Positions 35,093-44,329 of a DNA stretch of 64,000 nt are shown piece by piece; within the stretch, counting starts at the first letter, position 1, and every line of letters starts with the position of its first letter. A model generated the notes under the pieces. It searched no databases. It was not told the DNA's origin and saw only the letters and a list, made by a program, of their open reading frames with translations. This DNA comes from Lactobacillus sp. PV012 (lineage in GTDB: Bacteria > Bacillota > Bacilli > Lactobacillales > Lactobacillaceae). The position numbers and the translations under genes are program-made. The stretch is taken from the NCBI RefSeq assembly GCF_014522325.1, contig NZ_CP041983.1, positions 558,001-622,000 of the forward strand, in the 5' to 3' direction.

Positions 35093-36403
35093 ATGAATTT
35101 ACAAGTTAACAAAAATGATGTCAATGCAGAAAATCATTTAATGATTGGTGGTGTAGACACACTCGCCTTAGCACACAAGTATGGCACACCATTGGTTGTT
35201 TATGATGTAAGTAAGATTCGTAACCAAATCCGTGCTTTTAAGAAAGTATTTGATCAAGAAAAAGTAAACTATGCAGTTAGCTATGCTAGTAAAGCCTTTG
35301 CGGCAAAAGCAATTTATGAAGTGGTTGATCAAGAAGGCGCTTATGCGGATGTAGTTTCAGCTGGAGAACTTTATACAGCCTACCAAGCAGGATTTCCAAT
35401 GGAGAAACTTAGTTTTCATGGGAACAATAAATCCCGTTTTGAACTTGAGATGGCAGTAGAGCATGGCGTTGGGAAAATCATAATTGATAATTTTCATGAA
35501 ATTGAACTTTTAAGTGATATTTTGGCAGAAAAGAATAGCAAAATAGATGTAATGTTAAGAATCACGCCAGGAATTTCTGCTCATACTCATGAATATGACC
35601 AAACAGGTCAAGAAGACAGTAAATTTGGTTTTGATTTAAAATCAGGCCAAGCCGAAGAAGCTCTAGTAAAAGTATTAAATAATCCTCGAATGAATATGCT
35701 AGGCATTCATGCTCATATTGGTTCCCAAATCTTTGAAGTAGAAGGATTTAAAATGGCTGCCCGTAAGTTAGTAGAGGTCGCAAAGCAATGGTACGAAAAA
35801 TACCATTATGAAACGCAGATTTTGAATGTAGGTGGGGGATTTGGAATTAGATATGTAGAAAATGATCATCCCTTGGCACCAGAAGAATTTGTAAAAGTAA
35901 TTGTTCAAACTATTAAACAAGAAACTGAAAAGGCTGATTTGAAGATGCCAGAAATTAATATTGAACCTGGTCGTTCAATTGTTGGACCAGCTGCAATCAA
36001 TCTTTATACAGTTGGTAGCAGTAAAAAAGTTTCTGGTTATCAACCTTATATTACTGTTGATGGAGGGATGGGAGATAATATTCGTCCAGCTTTATATCAA
36101 GCAGATTATGATACAGTATTAGCAAATAATCCTTTTAAAGAAGTTACCCAAGAAGTTAGAATTGCGGGTAAATATTGTGAATCAGGTGATCTTTTAGCAA
36201 GTAACCAACCATTACCGGATGTAAAAGCAGGGGATATCTTAGCTATGTTAAATACAGGAGCTTATGGATACTCGATGGCTTCAAATTATAATCGTAATCC
36301 TCGACCAGCAGTAGTCTTTGTAGAAAATGGTCAGGATAAATTAGTAGTAAAAAGAGAAAGCTTAGCCGACTTAGTTCACTTAGATGAATCATATATAAAT
36401 TAG
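35093..36403 (+). CDS. lysA: Diaminopimelate decarboxylase
   Basis: Decarboxylates meso-diaminopimelate to lysine, the last step. The 436 aa PLP enzyme (alanine racemase-like barrel) has the Schiff-base lysine in SYASKAFAAKAI, HAHIGSQIF, the phosphate-binding GGGFGIRY, and CESGDLLA near the C terminus. ATG 35093 with AGGAGA at 35081-35086 is the start; an upstream in-frame ATG at 35021 lies inside the attenuator stem. It is the first gene after the lysine riboswitch, so end-product control acts directly on it and the six genes behind. Confidence 0.95.
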   Translation: MNLQVNKNDVNAENHLMIGGVDTLALAHKYGTPLVVYDVSKIRNQIRAFKKVFDQEKVNYAVSYASKAFAAKAIYEVVDQEGAYADVVSAGELYTAYQAGFPMEKLSFHGNNKSRFELEMAVEHGVGKIIIDNFHEIELLSDILAEKNSKIDVMLRITPGISAHTHEYDQTGQEDSKFGFDLKSGQAEEALVKVLNNPRMNMLGIHAHIGSQIFEVEGFKMAARKLVEVAKQWYEKYHYETQILNVGGGFGIRYVENDHPLAPEEFVKVIVQTIKQETEKADLKMPEINIEPGRSIVGPAAINLYTVGSSKKVSGYQPYITVDGGMGDNIRPALYQADYDTVLANNPFKEVTQEVRIAGKYCESGDLLASNQPLPDVKAGDILAMLNTGAYGYSMASNYNRNPRPAVVFVENGQDKLVVKRESLADLVHLDESYIN

Positions 36404-36418
36404 TGGAGGAATTGACTT

Positions 36419-37129
36419 ATGGCAGAACTAAATGCAGAAGAAATCATTAATTTTATTGGTAACGCACCAAAGAAGACACCTATTAAAGTTTATTTAAAAG
36501 GAAATTTAGATAAAGTAGAATTTCCAAAGGATATTCAAAATTTCACTGAAAGTCATAGCGGAACAATTTTTGGAGAATGGGAAGTAGTAAAAAAATTTTT
36601 AAAAGATAACCAAGATTTAATTACTGATTATCATATAGAAAATGTTGCTCGTAATTCCGCTGTTCCTTTACTTAATTTAAAAGAAATTGATGCTCGAATT
36701 GAACCAGGTGCTTTAATTCGTGATCAAGTAGTAATTGGCAAAAATGCAGTTATTATGATGGGAGCCATTATTAATATAGGTGCAGAAATTGGTGAAGGCA
36801 GTATGATTGATATGGGAGCAGTCCTTGGAGGACGAGCAATTGTCGGTAAAAATTCTCATATTGGGGCTGGAGCAGTTTTGGCAGGAGTAATTGAACCAGC
36901 TAGTGCCAAACCAGTTGTAGTGGAAGATGATGTTTTAATTGGAGCAAATGCGGTAGTAATTGAAGGAGTACACATTGGAAAGGGAGCGGTAGTAGCTGCG
37001 GGTGCAATTGTTACCAAAGATGTGGAACCTTATACAGTAGTTGCCGGAGTACCAGCACGTTTCATTAAAAAAGTTGATGATCAGACATCCAGTAAAACAG
37101 GATTAGAAGAAGATTTAAGGAAGCTATAA
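36419..37129 (+). CDS. dapH: Tetrahydrodipicolinate N-acetyltransferase
   Basis: Acetylates tetrahydrodipicolinate, committing lysine synthesis to the acetylase branch. The 236 aa protein has an N-terminal helical domain (1-85) and a left-handed parallel beta-helix built from hexapeptide repeats (GENAVIM-type, about 95-215: [22 protein letters not shown] and so on), which forms a trimer. Length and repeats fit DapD/DapH of Bacillus type, not the succinylase DapD. GGAGGA precedes the ATG. The gene is 15 nt after lysA and 2 nt before the deacetylase gene. Confidence 0.92.
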   Translation: MAELNAEEIINFIGNAPKKTPIKVYLKGNLDKVEFPKDIQNFTESHSGTIFGEWEVVKKFLKDNQDLITDYHIENVARNSAVPLLNLKEIDARIEPGALIRDQVVIGKNAVIMMGAIINIGAEIGEGSMIDMGAVLGGRAIVGKNSHIGAGAVLAGVIEPASAKPVVVEDDVLIGANAVVIEGVHIGKGAVVAAGAIVTKDVEPYTVVAGVPARFIKKVDDQTSSKTGLEEDLRKL

Positions 37130-37131
37130 GG

Positions 37132-38280
37132 ATGAGTATCTTAACTGAAAATGAACTAATTAGTATTAGAAGAAAATTACATCAAATTCCAGAATTAGCT
37201 TTAAAAGAATTCAAAACTCAGGCTTTATTAATAGAAGAAATTAGAAAATTAAACCAAGAATACCTCGAAATAATGGTTCCTGAGAGTTTGCCAACTGCTA
37301 TTTTAGTAAAAGTAAAAGGAAAAGCTCCTCGCAAAAATATTGGCTATCGCGCTGATATGGATGCTTTACCTGTGACTGAACAGACAAATTTACCTTATTC
37401 TTCTAAAACTCCCAATGTTATGCATGCATGTGGGCATGATATTCATATGACAGTAGCTTTAGGGATCTTAAGTTATTTTAGTGAAAATCAACCACAAGAT
37501 AATTTGATCTTCTTTTTCCAACCTGCTGAAGAAAGTGAAAGTGGAGCTAAGAGAGCTTACGAAGCAGGAATTTTTACAAATAATTTTCAAGTTGATGAAT
37601 TTTATGGCTTACATGATAATCCTAATTTACCAGCAGGAGCGATTGGTTGCCGAATGGGGACACTTTTTGCAGGAACGACTGAAGTGGATATTAAGATTAA
37701 GGGTAAAAGTGGTCATGCAGCTTTTCCCCAAGATGCCAATGATGCTGTAGTAACTGCTGCAAGTTTGATTATGCAGGTGCAAACTATAATCTCACGTAGT
37801 ATTGATCCGATAAAAAGTGGTGTGGTGACCTTCGGAAAAGTAGAAGCGGGAACTATTAGGAATGTAATTGCTGGCCAAGCAAAGATTTATGGCACAATTC
37901 GCGGATTGACTCAAGCGATGATTGTTAAAATTCGTCAGCGAATTAAAGAAATTTGCAAAGGAATTGAATTAAGTTTTGGAGTAAAAATTGATCTTAAATT
38001 TAATCAGGGAGGATATTGGCCAGTTGAAAATAACCCTGAATTAACGCAGCAATTTATTACTTATATGAAAAAGAATCCTGAAGTTGAATTTATTGAAACA
38101 AAACCAGCAATGACTGGAGAAGATTTTGGCTTTTTGTTAAATAAAATTCCAGGAACGATGTTTTGGTTAGGTGTTGAAGATGATTCAGAGCTTCATTCAG
38201 CAACTTTTAATCCTCAAGAAAAAAGTATTTTAAAGGGTGTTAGAGCAGTAGTTGGATTTTTAAAAGAGAGGATGGAATAA
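37132..38280 (+). CDS. N-acetyldiaminopimelate deacetylase (M20 family)
   Basis: Removes the acetyl group from N-acetyl-LL-diaminopimelate. The 382 aa M20D metallohydrolase shows the metal ligands in [10 protein letters not shown] (about 101), HDNPNLPAG, and [12 protein letters not shown], plus the dimerisation lid. The family also includes aminoacylases and IAA-amino acid hydrolases. Its place between dapH and dapA, as in Bacillus YkuR, supports the lysine role. Confidence 0.88.
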   Translation: MSILTENELISIRRKLHQIPELALKEFKTQALLIEEIRKLNQEYLEIMVPESLPTAILVKVKGKAPRKNIGYRADMDALPVTEQTNLPYSSKTPNVMHACGHDIHMTVALGILSYFSENQPQDNLIFFFQPAEESESGAKRAYEAGIFTNNFQVDEFYGLHDNPNLPAGAIGCRMGTLFAGTTEVDIKIKGKSGHAAFPQDANDAVVTAASLIMQVQTIISRSIDPIKSGVVTFGKVEAGTIRNVIAGQAKIYGTIRGLTQAMIVKIRQRIKEICKGIELSFGVKIDLKFNQGGYWPVENNPELTQQFITYMKKNPEVEFIETKPAMTGEDFGFLLNKIPGTMFWLGVEDDSELHSATFNPQEKSILKGVRAVVGFLKERME

Positions 38281-38282
38281 GA

Positions 38283-39218
38283 ATGACAACAAGTTTAAGG
38301 GATGCAGATTTATTAACTGCAATTGTGACTCCTTTTAATGACTCAGGAGAAATTGATTATCAAAGTCTAGAAAAATTAACTAATTATTTAATTAACCAAG
38401 GTTCGAATGGTTTTGTAATTGGGGGAACAACTGGCGAAACACCAACTTTAACTCATGCAGAAAAATTAGAGCTTTATCAAAGGTTTGGTGAAATTGTAGC
38501 TGGAAGAGTTCCAGTAATCGCAGGAACTGGGAGTAATAATACTGCTGAAACAATTGCTTTTACTAATGAAGTAAGTAAATTGCCGGGGATTGATTATGCC
38601 TTGGTAGTCGTGCCACCTTACAATAAGCCTAATCAACGAGGGATGAAGGTCCATTTTAAAACGGTAAGTGAAAACGTTAATTTACCAATTGTTATGTATA
38701 ACATCCCTGGCCGCACTGGGGTAAAAATGGAAGTAGAAACAATTATTGAATTATCAGCTTTAGAAAATATTGTCGGAATTAAACAGTGTGCTTCTTTAGA
38801 AGAACTGGAAGAATTAGTCGACCATACCCCAGCAAATTTTGCCATCTTTACAGGAGAAGATACGCAAGCTTTAAGTGCGAGAGTATTAGGCGCTAATGGG
38901 GTAATTTCAGTTGCTTCGCATGTCTATCCGCAATTAATGAGAAAAATGTATGATGTATTATATGCCGATGAATACCAACACGCAGCGAATATTCAGCGCT
39001 TTTTAACGCCAAAGATGCAAGCACTTTTTATGTATCCATCTCCTAGTCCAACTAAAGCCGTCTTAAGTGCGCAAGGATTTCAAATGGGTGATTGTCGCTT
39101 GCCAATAGTTAGTTTAAATAATGAAGAAAAAAGAAATTTAGCTCGGCATTTAGGTCTAGCTGAAGATGCTCTACTTCATCATTTATCGTTAGATTTGGGA
39201 GGAAGTCTAAATGAGTAA
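38283..39218 (+). CDS. dapA: 4-Hydroxy-tetrahydrodipicolinate synthase
   Basis: Condenses pyruvate with aspartate semialdehyde. The 311 aa TIM-barrel enzyme has [10 protein letters not shown] (about 43-52), YNIPGRTG (Tyr of the catalytic triad, about 139) and the Schiff-base Lys in GIKQCA (about 167). It follows the deacetylase by 2 nt and overlaps dapB by 8 nt. Confidence 0.95.
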   Translation: MTTSLRDADLLTAIVTPFNDSGEIDYQSLEKLTNYLINQGSNGFVIGGTTGETPTLTHAEKLELYQRFGEIVAGRVPVIAGTGSNNTAETIAFTNEVSKLPGIDYALVVVPPYNKPNQRGMKVHFKTVSENVNLPIVMYNIPGRTGVKMEVETIIELSALENIVGIKQCASLEELEELVDHTPANFAIFTGEDTQALSARVLGANGVISVASHVYPQLMRKMYDVLYADEYQHAANIQRFLTPKMQALFMYPSPSPTKAVLSAQGFQMGDCRLPIVSLNNEEKRNLARHLGLAEDALLHHLSLDLGGSLNE

Positions 39219-39978
39219 AAAAGTATTAATTGCTGGTTATACGGGATCAATGGGGCAGAAAGTAATTGAGTTAATCAATTCTTTGCCTGATTTTGAAATT
39301 AGTGCAGGTTTAGCTCCGACAGTGCAGAAGGAAATTTTACCTGAGACGGCACAAGTTTTTACAAAGTTAACTGAAATTCCAGCAGGAATTGCAGAAATCT
39401 GGATTGATTTTACAGTGCCAAGTTCTGTATTTGAAAATGTTTCCTATGCCCTAAATCATCAAATGAAACCTATTGTTGGTACAACTGGTTTAACTGATGA
39501 GCAAGTAACGACTCTAAAAAAACTAGCTTTAGACAACCATTTAGGTGGCTTAATTGCACCTAATTTTGGTTTATCAGCAGTACTTTTAATGAAGTTTGCG
39601 CGAGAAGCTGCAAAGTATTTCCTAGATGTTGAAATTATTGAAATGCATCATGCTGATAAAAAAGATGCTCCTTCAGGTACGGCACTTGCGACTGCTAAGT
39701 TAATTAATGAAACTCGTTTGCCGCATCAAACAAATACTGATGAGGTTGAAACATTAGCAAATGTTCGGGGCGGAGACTATAAAGGAATAAAAATTCATTC
39801 AGTCCGGTTACCAGGATATATAGCTCATGAAGAAGTTTTATTTGGTGGTCCTGGAGAAGCGTTAACTATTCGTCAAGATTCATTTGATCGTGCTTCGTTT
39901 ATGAGTGGAGTAAAGGTTGCCTTAGAAAAAGTTGATGAACTATCTAAATTAGTAATTGGATTAGAAAAAATTTTATAA
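39211..39978 (+). CDS. dapB: 4-Hydroxy-tetrahydrodipicolinate reductase
   Basis: NAD(P)H-dependent reduction in the lysine/diaminopimelate pathway. The 255 aa protein has the Rossmann start [24 protein letters not shown], and the signature [19 protein letters not shown] with substrate-binding His and Lys. Starts inside the end of dapA (8-nt overlap, with GGAGG just upstream) and is followed 13 nt later by the aminotransferase. Confidence 0.95.
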   Translation: MSKKVLIAGYTGSMGQKVIELINSLPDFEISAGLAPTVQKEILPETAQVFTKLTEIPAGIAEIWIDFTVPSSVFENVSYALNHQMKPIVGTTGLTDEQVTTLKKLALDNHLGGLIAPNFGLSAVLLMKFAREAAKYFLDVEIIEMHHADKKDAPSGTALATAKLINETRLPHQTNTDEVETLANVRGGDYKGIKIHSVRLPGYIAHEEVLFGGPGEALTIRQDSFDRASFMSGVKVALEKVDELSKLVIGLEKIL

Positions 39979-39991
39979 GGGGATGGAAATT

Positions 39992-41185
39992 ATGCCAGCA
40001 TTACCAGAATCTTTAAAGAATAAATTTAGTGAAAATGCAGAAAAAATCCAAGTCTCAGGAATCAGAGAATTTGATAATCAGATTTCTACAATTGATGGAT
40101 TAATTAAGTTGACACTTGGTGAACCAGATATGGACACCCCGGAGCATGTGAAACAAGCTGCAATTGCCAGTATTGCCAATAATGATTCACACTATGGACC
40201 TCAAGCAGGAAAAAGAGAGCTGCGCCAAGCAATTAGTAATTTTTTAGAAAAAACAATTGGTGTTTCTTATGATCCAGATACTGAAATCTCTGTGACTGTA
40301 GGAGCAAGTGAAGCTTTAGCGGCCTCAATCTTATCTTTAGCTAATTCAGGAGATAAGTTTATTATTCCAACACCAATCTTTTCATTTTATTGGCCAATGG
40401 TTTCTTTAGGCGGAGCTGAATCAGTTTTAGTAGATGTTTCAAAGGATAACTTTATTTTGACACCACAAAAGCTCGAAGAAGTTTTGAAAAAAGAGGGAGA
40501 TCGGGTAAAGGGAGTAATTTTAAATTATCCTTCTAATCCTAGTGGAGTTGAATATACTAAAGAACAAATCAAGGCTCTAGCAAAAGTAATTAAAGATCAT
40601 GATTTATTTGTGATCACTGATGAAATTTATAGTGGGTTGACTTATGGAATAGACCATTATTCAATTACTAAAGAAATTCCTGAAAGAACAATTTTTGTTT
40701 CAGGACTATCTAAATCTCATGCGATGACTGGTTATCGTTTAGGCTTTATGGCTGCTCCTAAAGAGGCAATGGCTCAACTAAATAAAATTCATGGCTTTTT
40801 AGTAGCTACGGCATCTAATGCTTCCCAGGCAGCTGCTTTAGAAGCCTTGACTAATGGACTGGATGATATTGAAGCTGCTCGTCAAAAATATGAAAAGCGT
40901 CGCAACTATGTTTACCGAGAATTGCAGGAAATAGGCCTGCAAGCAGTTAAGCCTCAAGGAGCATTCTATATTTTTATAAAGGCTCCAGAAAAATACCATA
41001 ATGATGGGTATCAATTTGCCTTAGATTTAGCTCAAAAAGCTAAAGTTGGTGTAATTCCAGGCAATGCTTTTGGCCCAGGTGGAGAAGGGTATGTTCGTTT
41101 GTCTTATGCAGCTTCAGATGAAAACTTGCATGAAGCTTTGAAAAGAATAAAGAAGTTTGTGGAAGAAGGAAATAATAATGACTAG
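39992..41185 (+). CDS. PLP aminotransferase, probably N-acetyl-LL-diaminopimelate aminotransferase
   Basis: A 397 aa class I/II aminotransferase with SGLSKSHAMTGYRLG (PLP-lysine), NYPSNPSG, and TDEIYSGLTY. In this operon it should transaminate N-acetyl-2-amino-6-oxopimelate, the step served by PatA in Bacillus. ATG 39992 is preferred because AAGGGGA is correctly spaced there and only 1 nt from the alternative at 39983. Overlaps asd by 8 nt. Confidence 0.9.
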   Translation: MPALPESLKNKFSENAEKIQVSGIREFDNQISTIDGLIKLTLGEPDMDTPEHVKQAAIASIANNDSHYGPQAGKRELRQAISNFLEKTIGVSYDPDTEISVTVGASEALAASILSLANSGDKFIIPTPIFSFYWPMVSLGGAESVLVDVSKDNFILTPQKLEEVLKKEGDRVKGVILNYPSNPSGVEYTKEQIKALAKVIKDHDLFVITDEIYSGLTYGIDHYSITKEIPERTIFVSGLSKSHAMTGYRLGFMAAPKEAMAQLNKIHGFLVATASNASQAAALEALTNGLDDIEAARQKYEKRRNYVYRELQEIGLQAVKPQGAFYIFIKAPEKYHNDGYQFALDLAQKAKVGVIPGNAFGPGGEGYVRLSYAASDENLHEALKRIKKFVEEGNNND

Positions 41186-42236
41186 AGAATATAATGTTGC
41201 AATTTTAGGAGCAACTGGTGCTGTTGGAAGAAGAATGATTGAGCAATTAGAACAATCTTCTATTCCAGTAAAAGAATTAAAATTATTAGCTTCTTCTCGC
41301 TCTGCAGGGACAAAGCTTCCTTTTAGAGGAAAAGAATATATAGTAGAAGAAACTAAACCCGAGTCATTTGACGGAGTAGATTTGGTCCTCTCTTCAGCTG
41401 GTGGAAGTGTCTCAAAGAAATTTTTACCAGAGGCAGTTAAAAGAGGAGCGGTGTGTGTTGATAATACCAGTGCCTTTAGAATGGATCCAGATGTGCCTTT
41501 GGTAGTGCCAGAGGTTAATGGCGAGCAGCTAAAGAATCATCATGGAATTATTGCTAACCCAAATTGTTCAACGATTCAAATGGTAATGGCATTGGAACCA
41601 GTTAGAAGAAAATTTGGCTTAAAGCAGATTATTGTTTCTACCTATCAAGCTTCTTCAGGAGCAGGGCAATCTGCTTTAAATGAATTAAATCAAGAAGCGC
41701 AAGATTATTTGGATGGAAAAAATATGCAAGAAGATGCAAAGATTTTGCCAACTAAGGGAGATAAAAAACACTATCCTTTAGCATTTAATTTGTTGCCACA
41801 AATTGATGTTTTTGAAGAAGATGGGTATTCTCATGAAGAATGGAAAATGATTCATGAAACTAAGAAGATTATGCTTAATGATATGGATGCACCTGAAATT
41901 AAGGTGACTGCTACCTGTGTTCGTGTCCCAGTCCCAATTTCTCACGGAGAAAGCGTCTACTTTACAGTTGCAGATGAAACCGCAACAGCTGAAGATATCA
42001 GAAAAGTGATGGCTGATTTCCCAGGAGTAGTTGTGCAAGATGATCCAGAAAATCAAGTGTACCCACAACCAATTGATGCTGTTGGAAAAAGAGAAACTTT
42101 TGTAGGTCGCATTCGTCCAGATCAAGAAAATAAAGGCGCATTTAATGCATGGATTGTAGCTGATAATTTATTAAAGGGTGCAGCTTGGAATGCAGTAGAA
42201 AATGCAGAATATTTAGTAAAAGAAGATTTAATCTAG
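41178..42236 (+). CDS. asd: Aspartate-semialdehyde dehydrogenase
   Basis: Reduces aspartyl phosphate to aspartate semialdehyde, upstream of DapA. The 352 aa protein shows VAILGATGAVGRRM (NADP loop), ANPNCSTIQM with the catalytic Cys (about 129), and a SHGES/RIRPDQENKG C-terminal site. ATG 41178 follows AGAAGGA at 41164-41170. With asd in the riboswitch operon and lysC divergent, the window holds the whole pathway from aspartate to lysine. Confidence 0.93.
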   Translation: MTREYNVAILGATGAVGRRMIEQLEQSSIPVKELKLLASSRSAGTKLPFRGKEYIVEETKPESFDGVDLVLSSAGGSVSKKFLPEAVKRGAVCVDNTSAFRMDPDVPLVVPEVNGEQLKNHHGIIANPNCSTIQMVMALEPVRRKFGLKQIIVSTYQASSGAGQSALNELNQEAQDYLDGKNMQEDAKILPTKGDKKHYPLAFNLLPQIDVFEEDGYSHEEWKMIHETKKIMLNDMDAPEIKVTATCVRVPVPISHGESVYFTVADETATAEDIRKVMADFPGVVVQDDPENQVYPQPIDAVGKRETFVGRIRPDQENKGAFNAWIVADNLLKGAAWNAVENAEYLVKEDLI

Positions 42237-42267
42237 AGAAAAGAATAATTAGAGTGAGGGTAATGAG

Positions 42268-42297
42268 CCACAAAAGTTGGATGCTTTTGTGGTTTTT
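42268..42297 (+). terminator. Terminator of the lysine operon
   Basis: Perfect 9-bp stem CCACAAAAG/CTTTTGTGG, loop TTGGATG, T5. Confidence 0.9.
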
Positions 42298-42384
42298 ACT
42301 ATGGACTAAAGAAGTTAATTTTTGAACGCTCGCATTAAAGGACTGGCGTGTTTTATTACGTATTGAATAGTAATGTCAGCTTTA

Positions 42385-42413
42385 TTGTTGTAATACTCTT
42401 TAAGGCGTATAAT
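42385..42413 (+). promoter_or_regulatory. Promoter of the hicA remnant
   Basis: TTGTTG (42385-42390) and consensus TATAAT (42408-42413) with exactly 17-nt spacing, 33 nt before the hicA start region. Confidence 0.75.
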
Positions 42414-42445
42414 TAAATTATCTCATTTGGGAAGGGAGGGTGTCG

Positions 42446-42641
42446 ATGGGTACAATACTTAGCGATTGACCTTGTGAAGAAGGCTAAAAAAGCTGGATTT
42501 AAGGAAGATCGCATAAGAGGAGATCACCATATTTTCGTAAATCCTAAAGACGGGAAGATGGTTGCAATTCCTTTTAGCAAAAGAAAAGATACTATAGCTG
42601 TTGGAACAGCTCATAGTATCTTACGTGTGATTAATGGGTAA
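42446..42641 (+). pseudogene. hicA: HicA toxin gene with a one-base insertion after the start codon
   Basis: From 42471 to the stop at 42641 the frame encodes a HicA domain: KKAKKAGFKEDRIRGDHHIF with the catalytic-type His of the G-[SD]-HH motif, then VAIPF and a GTAHSILR end. A ribosome binding site (GGGAAGGGAGGG) leads to ATG 42446, but ATGGGTACAA puts that ATG in another frame that stops after seven codons. Removing one G (ATGGTACAA) gives an intact 65 aa HicA. Initiation at the in-frame GTG at 42474 has no ribosome binding site. So the toxin appears translationally disabled, while promoter, terminator and the antitoxin gene remain. Confidence 0.7.
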
Positions 42642-42650
42642 TACTTAATA

Positions 42651-42678
42651 AAAGGCAAGTAGTTATTACTTGCTTTTT
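42651..42678 (+). terminator. Terminator between hicA and hicB
   Basis: GCAAGTA/TACTTGC stem with GTTAT loop and T5. It ends the hicA transcript before the hicB promoter. Confidence 0.8.
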
Positions 42679-42710
42679 ATTATATGTCACTTTTTTCATA
42701 ATTAAAACTG

Positions 42711-42763
42711 TTGATTAAGTGCGCTTTTATACGTATAATAAAATAAACTTACTAAGTAAGTTT
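42711..42763 (+). promoter_or_regulatory. hicB promoter and palindromic operator
   Basis: TTGATT (42711-42716) and TATAAT (42734-42739) with 17-nt spacing, then a perfect 8+3+8 palindrome AAACTTAC-TAA-GTAAGTTT (42745-42763) covering the likely start site. AAGGAGG follows directly. The palindrome fits a binding site for the RHH domain of HicB. Confidence 0.75.
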
Positions 42764-42776
42764 AAGGAGGTATTTT

Positions 42777-43178
42777 ATGAAGTATGTGGTATATCCGGCT
42801 ATATTAGATGATTCAGAAAACGAAGTAGGCTTGTACACGGTAACTTTTCCTGATGTAGAGGGGGCAATTACTGATGGGAAAGGTGAAGGAGAGGCAATGG
42901 CTAGAGGTTCAGAGGTTTTAGGTGCGTTTTTATATGATGTTCCCGAAAATAAATTGCCAAAACCAACCAGTATTGAAAGAGTAAAAAAGGAAAATCCTAA
43001 AAAATTAGTTGTACCAATCTTTTCAGATTTAGAAAAGGCTAGAAAAGAAACTAAAAAAACAACAATTAAAAAGAATACAACTATTCCGAGCGACCTTGCC
43101 TATAAGGCAGAACAAGCTGGAATAAATTTTTCACAAACATTAACAGAAGCTCTAGAAGCAAAGCTTTTAACCAAGTAA
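42777..43178 (+). CDS. hicB: HicB-family antitoxin
   Basis: A 133 aa protein with the HicB partial-RNase-H-like fold at the N terminus (YVVYPAILD...YTVTFPDVEGAITDGKGEGEAMARG) and a C-terminal ribbon-helix-helix segment (about 95-130: IKKNTTIPSDLAYKAEQAGINFSQTLTEAL). It would bind HicA and repress its own promoter. It has its own promoter and an operator-like palindrome, and is separated from the damaged hicA by a terminator. Confidence 0.88.
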   Translation: MKYVVYPAILDDSENEVGLYTVTFPDVEGAITDGKGEGEAMARGSEVLGAFLYDVPENKLPKPTSIERVKKENPKKLVVPIFSDLEKARKETKKTTIKKNTTIPSDLAYKAEQAGINFSQTLTEALEAKLLTK

Positions 43179-43280
43179 AAGATGATGTAATAGTTGTAAA
43201 TAATGTGTATGAGTTAGGCTAAGCGTTAGTTTTTGATGGCCATTTTTAAGTAGGATTCTGTAATTAAAAAAATAAGTATA

Positions 43281-43321
43281 AAAAAGTCCACTCAGAATTA
43301 AACAATCTGAGTGGACTTTTT
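43281..43321. terminator. Bidirectional terminator between hicB and the tRNA gene
   Basis: Perfect 16-bp stem AAAAAGTCCACTCAGA/TCTGAGTGGACTTTTT with a 9-nt loop. It serves both the hicB transcript and the minus-strand tRNA. Confidence 0.9.
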
Positions 43322-43375
43322 GATGAACAAATTATGAATAATAACTTGTAAAGCTTAATCTAGCAATACATTTTA

Positions 43376-43449
43376 TGATTCGGGTGAGATTCGAACTCAC
43401 GACCCACGGTTTAGAAGACCGTTGCTCTATCCAGCTGAGCTACCGAACC
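43376..43449 (-). tRNA. tRNA-Arg (anticodon UCU)
   Basis: The minus strand folds as a 74-nt tRNA: acceptor GGTTCGG/CCGAATC (one G-U), D-arm with AGCTCAGCTGGATAGAGC, anticodon stem ACGGT/ACCGT with loop CTTCTAA (anticodon TCT at 43413-43415), T-arm GTGAG-TTCGAAT-CTCAC. CCA is not encoded. It decodes AGA/AGG, the main arginine codons in this AT-rich genome. It stands alone and is not part of a tRNA cluster. Confidence 0.95.
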
Positions 43450-43636
43450 ATCTCCGCTAACGGACATTTAATATTATACGAAATTTATTTGTTAAAAGTC
43501 AAACACTTTTTAAAACTTTTTGTAAATATTTGCTTAATTTCCTATTGGTGAACGTCTTAGTATAAATTAATAGTTGATCCTAAGAGAGATGCATTATAAT
43601 AAAGATATAAAAATAAAAAAGAAAAAGGAGATAATT

Positions 43637-43816
43637 ATGCCATTTGTACATGTAGAATTAATTAAAGGACGTAGCGATGAGCAACTTACTAATTTGATGA
43701 AAGATATCACAGAAGCTGTGCATAAGAATACTGGAGCCCCTAAAGAGCATATTCATGTGATTATTAATGAATTGGATAAGCACACGTATGGTCAAGGTGG
43801 AAAGTGGCGCGCTTGA
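43637..43816 (+). CDS. 4-Oxalocrotonate tautomerase family protein
   Basis: A 59 aa protein of the tautomerase superfamily, starting [13 protein letters not shown]. After Met removal Pro1 would be the catalytic base. The helix [20 protein letters not shown] and the strand HIHVIINEL fit the beta-alpha-beta fold of hexameric 4-OT enzymes. ATG 43637 with AAGGAG at 43625-43630 is clear; the longer upstream reading is not translated. The physiological substrate in lactobacilli is unknown. Confidence 0.9.
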   Translation: MPFVHVELIKGRSDEQLTNLMKDITEAVHKNTGAPKEHIHVIINELDKHTYGQGGKWRA

Positions 43817-43909
43817 GTCATCAATTTAACTAAAGTTACCAATCAAAATATTTTTTTCTCAGAAAAGTTAGCAGTAAAATTAAAAGAAAATGCAAAAAGG
43901 TGAACAAAG

Positions 43910-44329
43910 ATGAGCGCAATTTCTACCTTATTGAAGCAAGAAAATATTACATTAACAAAAATTTCAAAGCAATTCAATATTCCGCGCAAAGTAATCCAAA
44001 GAGCATTAAAGCAAAAACCAGATGCTTGGTCACCGAAGGTTTTAAATGCATTTGCGACTAGTTTAAGTAAAACGCCAGGTGAATTAATTGCCTTACTTCT
44101 TCCGGATACTTATGTGCTGGAAATCAACGATCCTAATCAAACTATTCAAGATGTTTATATTGAAGATAAAGAGACTTATCAACAAATTCGCTTTATTGTA
44201 GAAAGTGAACATTTAGAAGGATGGGAGCCGACAAGGACTGAGATTGAATTTTTATTAAATCAAGCATTAGAGCCAAATTTAGATTTGCAAAATGAAATAG
44301 ATCAGATTTGGAGTGCAGACCATGATTAA
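43910..44329 (+). CDS. HTH protein with a VbhA-like Fic-inhibitory motif (antitoxin)
   Basis: A 139 aa protein. Residues 1-60 form a Cro/C1-like helix-turn-helix (LLKQENITLTKISKQFNIPRKVIQRAL). The C-terminal third carries SEHLEGWEPTRTEI: this holds the [S/T]-x3-E-[G/N] signature by which class I antitoxins (VbhA, FicA) insert a glutamate into the Fic active site. AAAAGGTGA lies before the ATG. The end overlaps the fic start (ATGATTAA), so the two are co-translated. The combination suggests both active-site inhibition and autoregulation. The link to VbhA rests on the motif and on synteny. Confidence 0.75.
   Translation: MSAISTLLKQENITLTKISKQFNIPRKVIQRALKQKPDAWSPKVLNAFATSLSKTPGELIALLLPDTYVLEINDPNQTIQDVYIEDKETYQQIRFIVESEHLEGWEPTRTEIEFLLNQALEPNLDLQNEIDQIWSADHD

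Noticed and set aside
41778..42125. 115-codon minus-strand frame opposite asd
   Set aside because: Shadow of asd; composition rich in Trp, Cys, His and Ile as expected of antisense translation.
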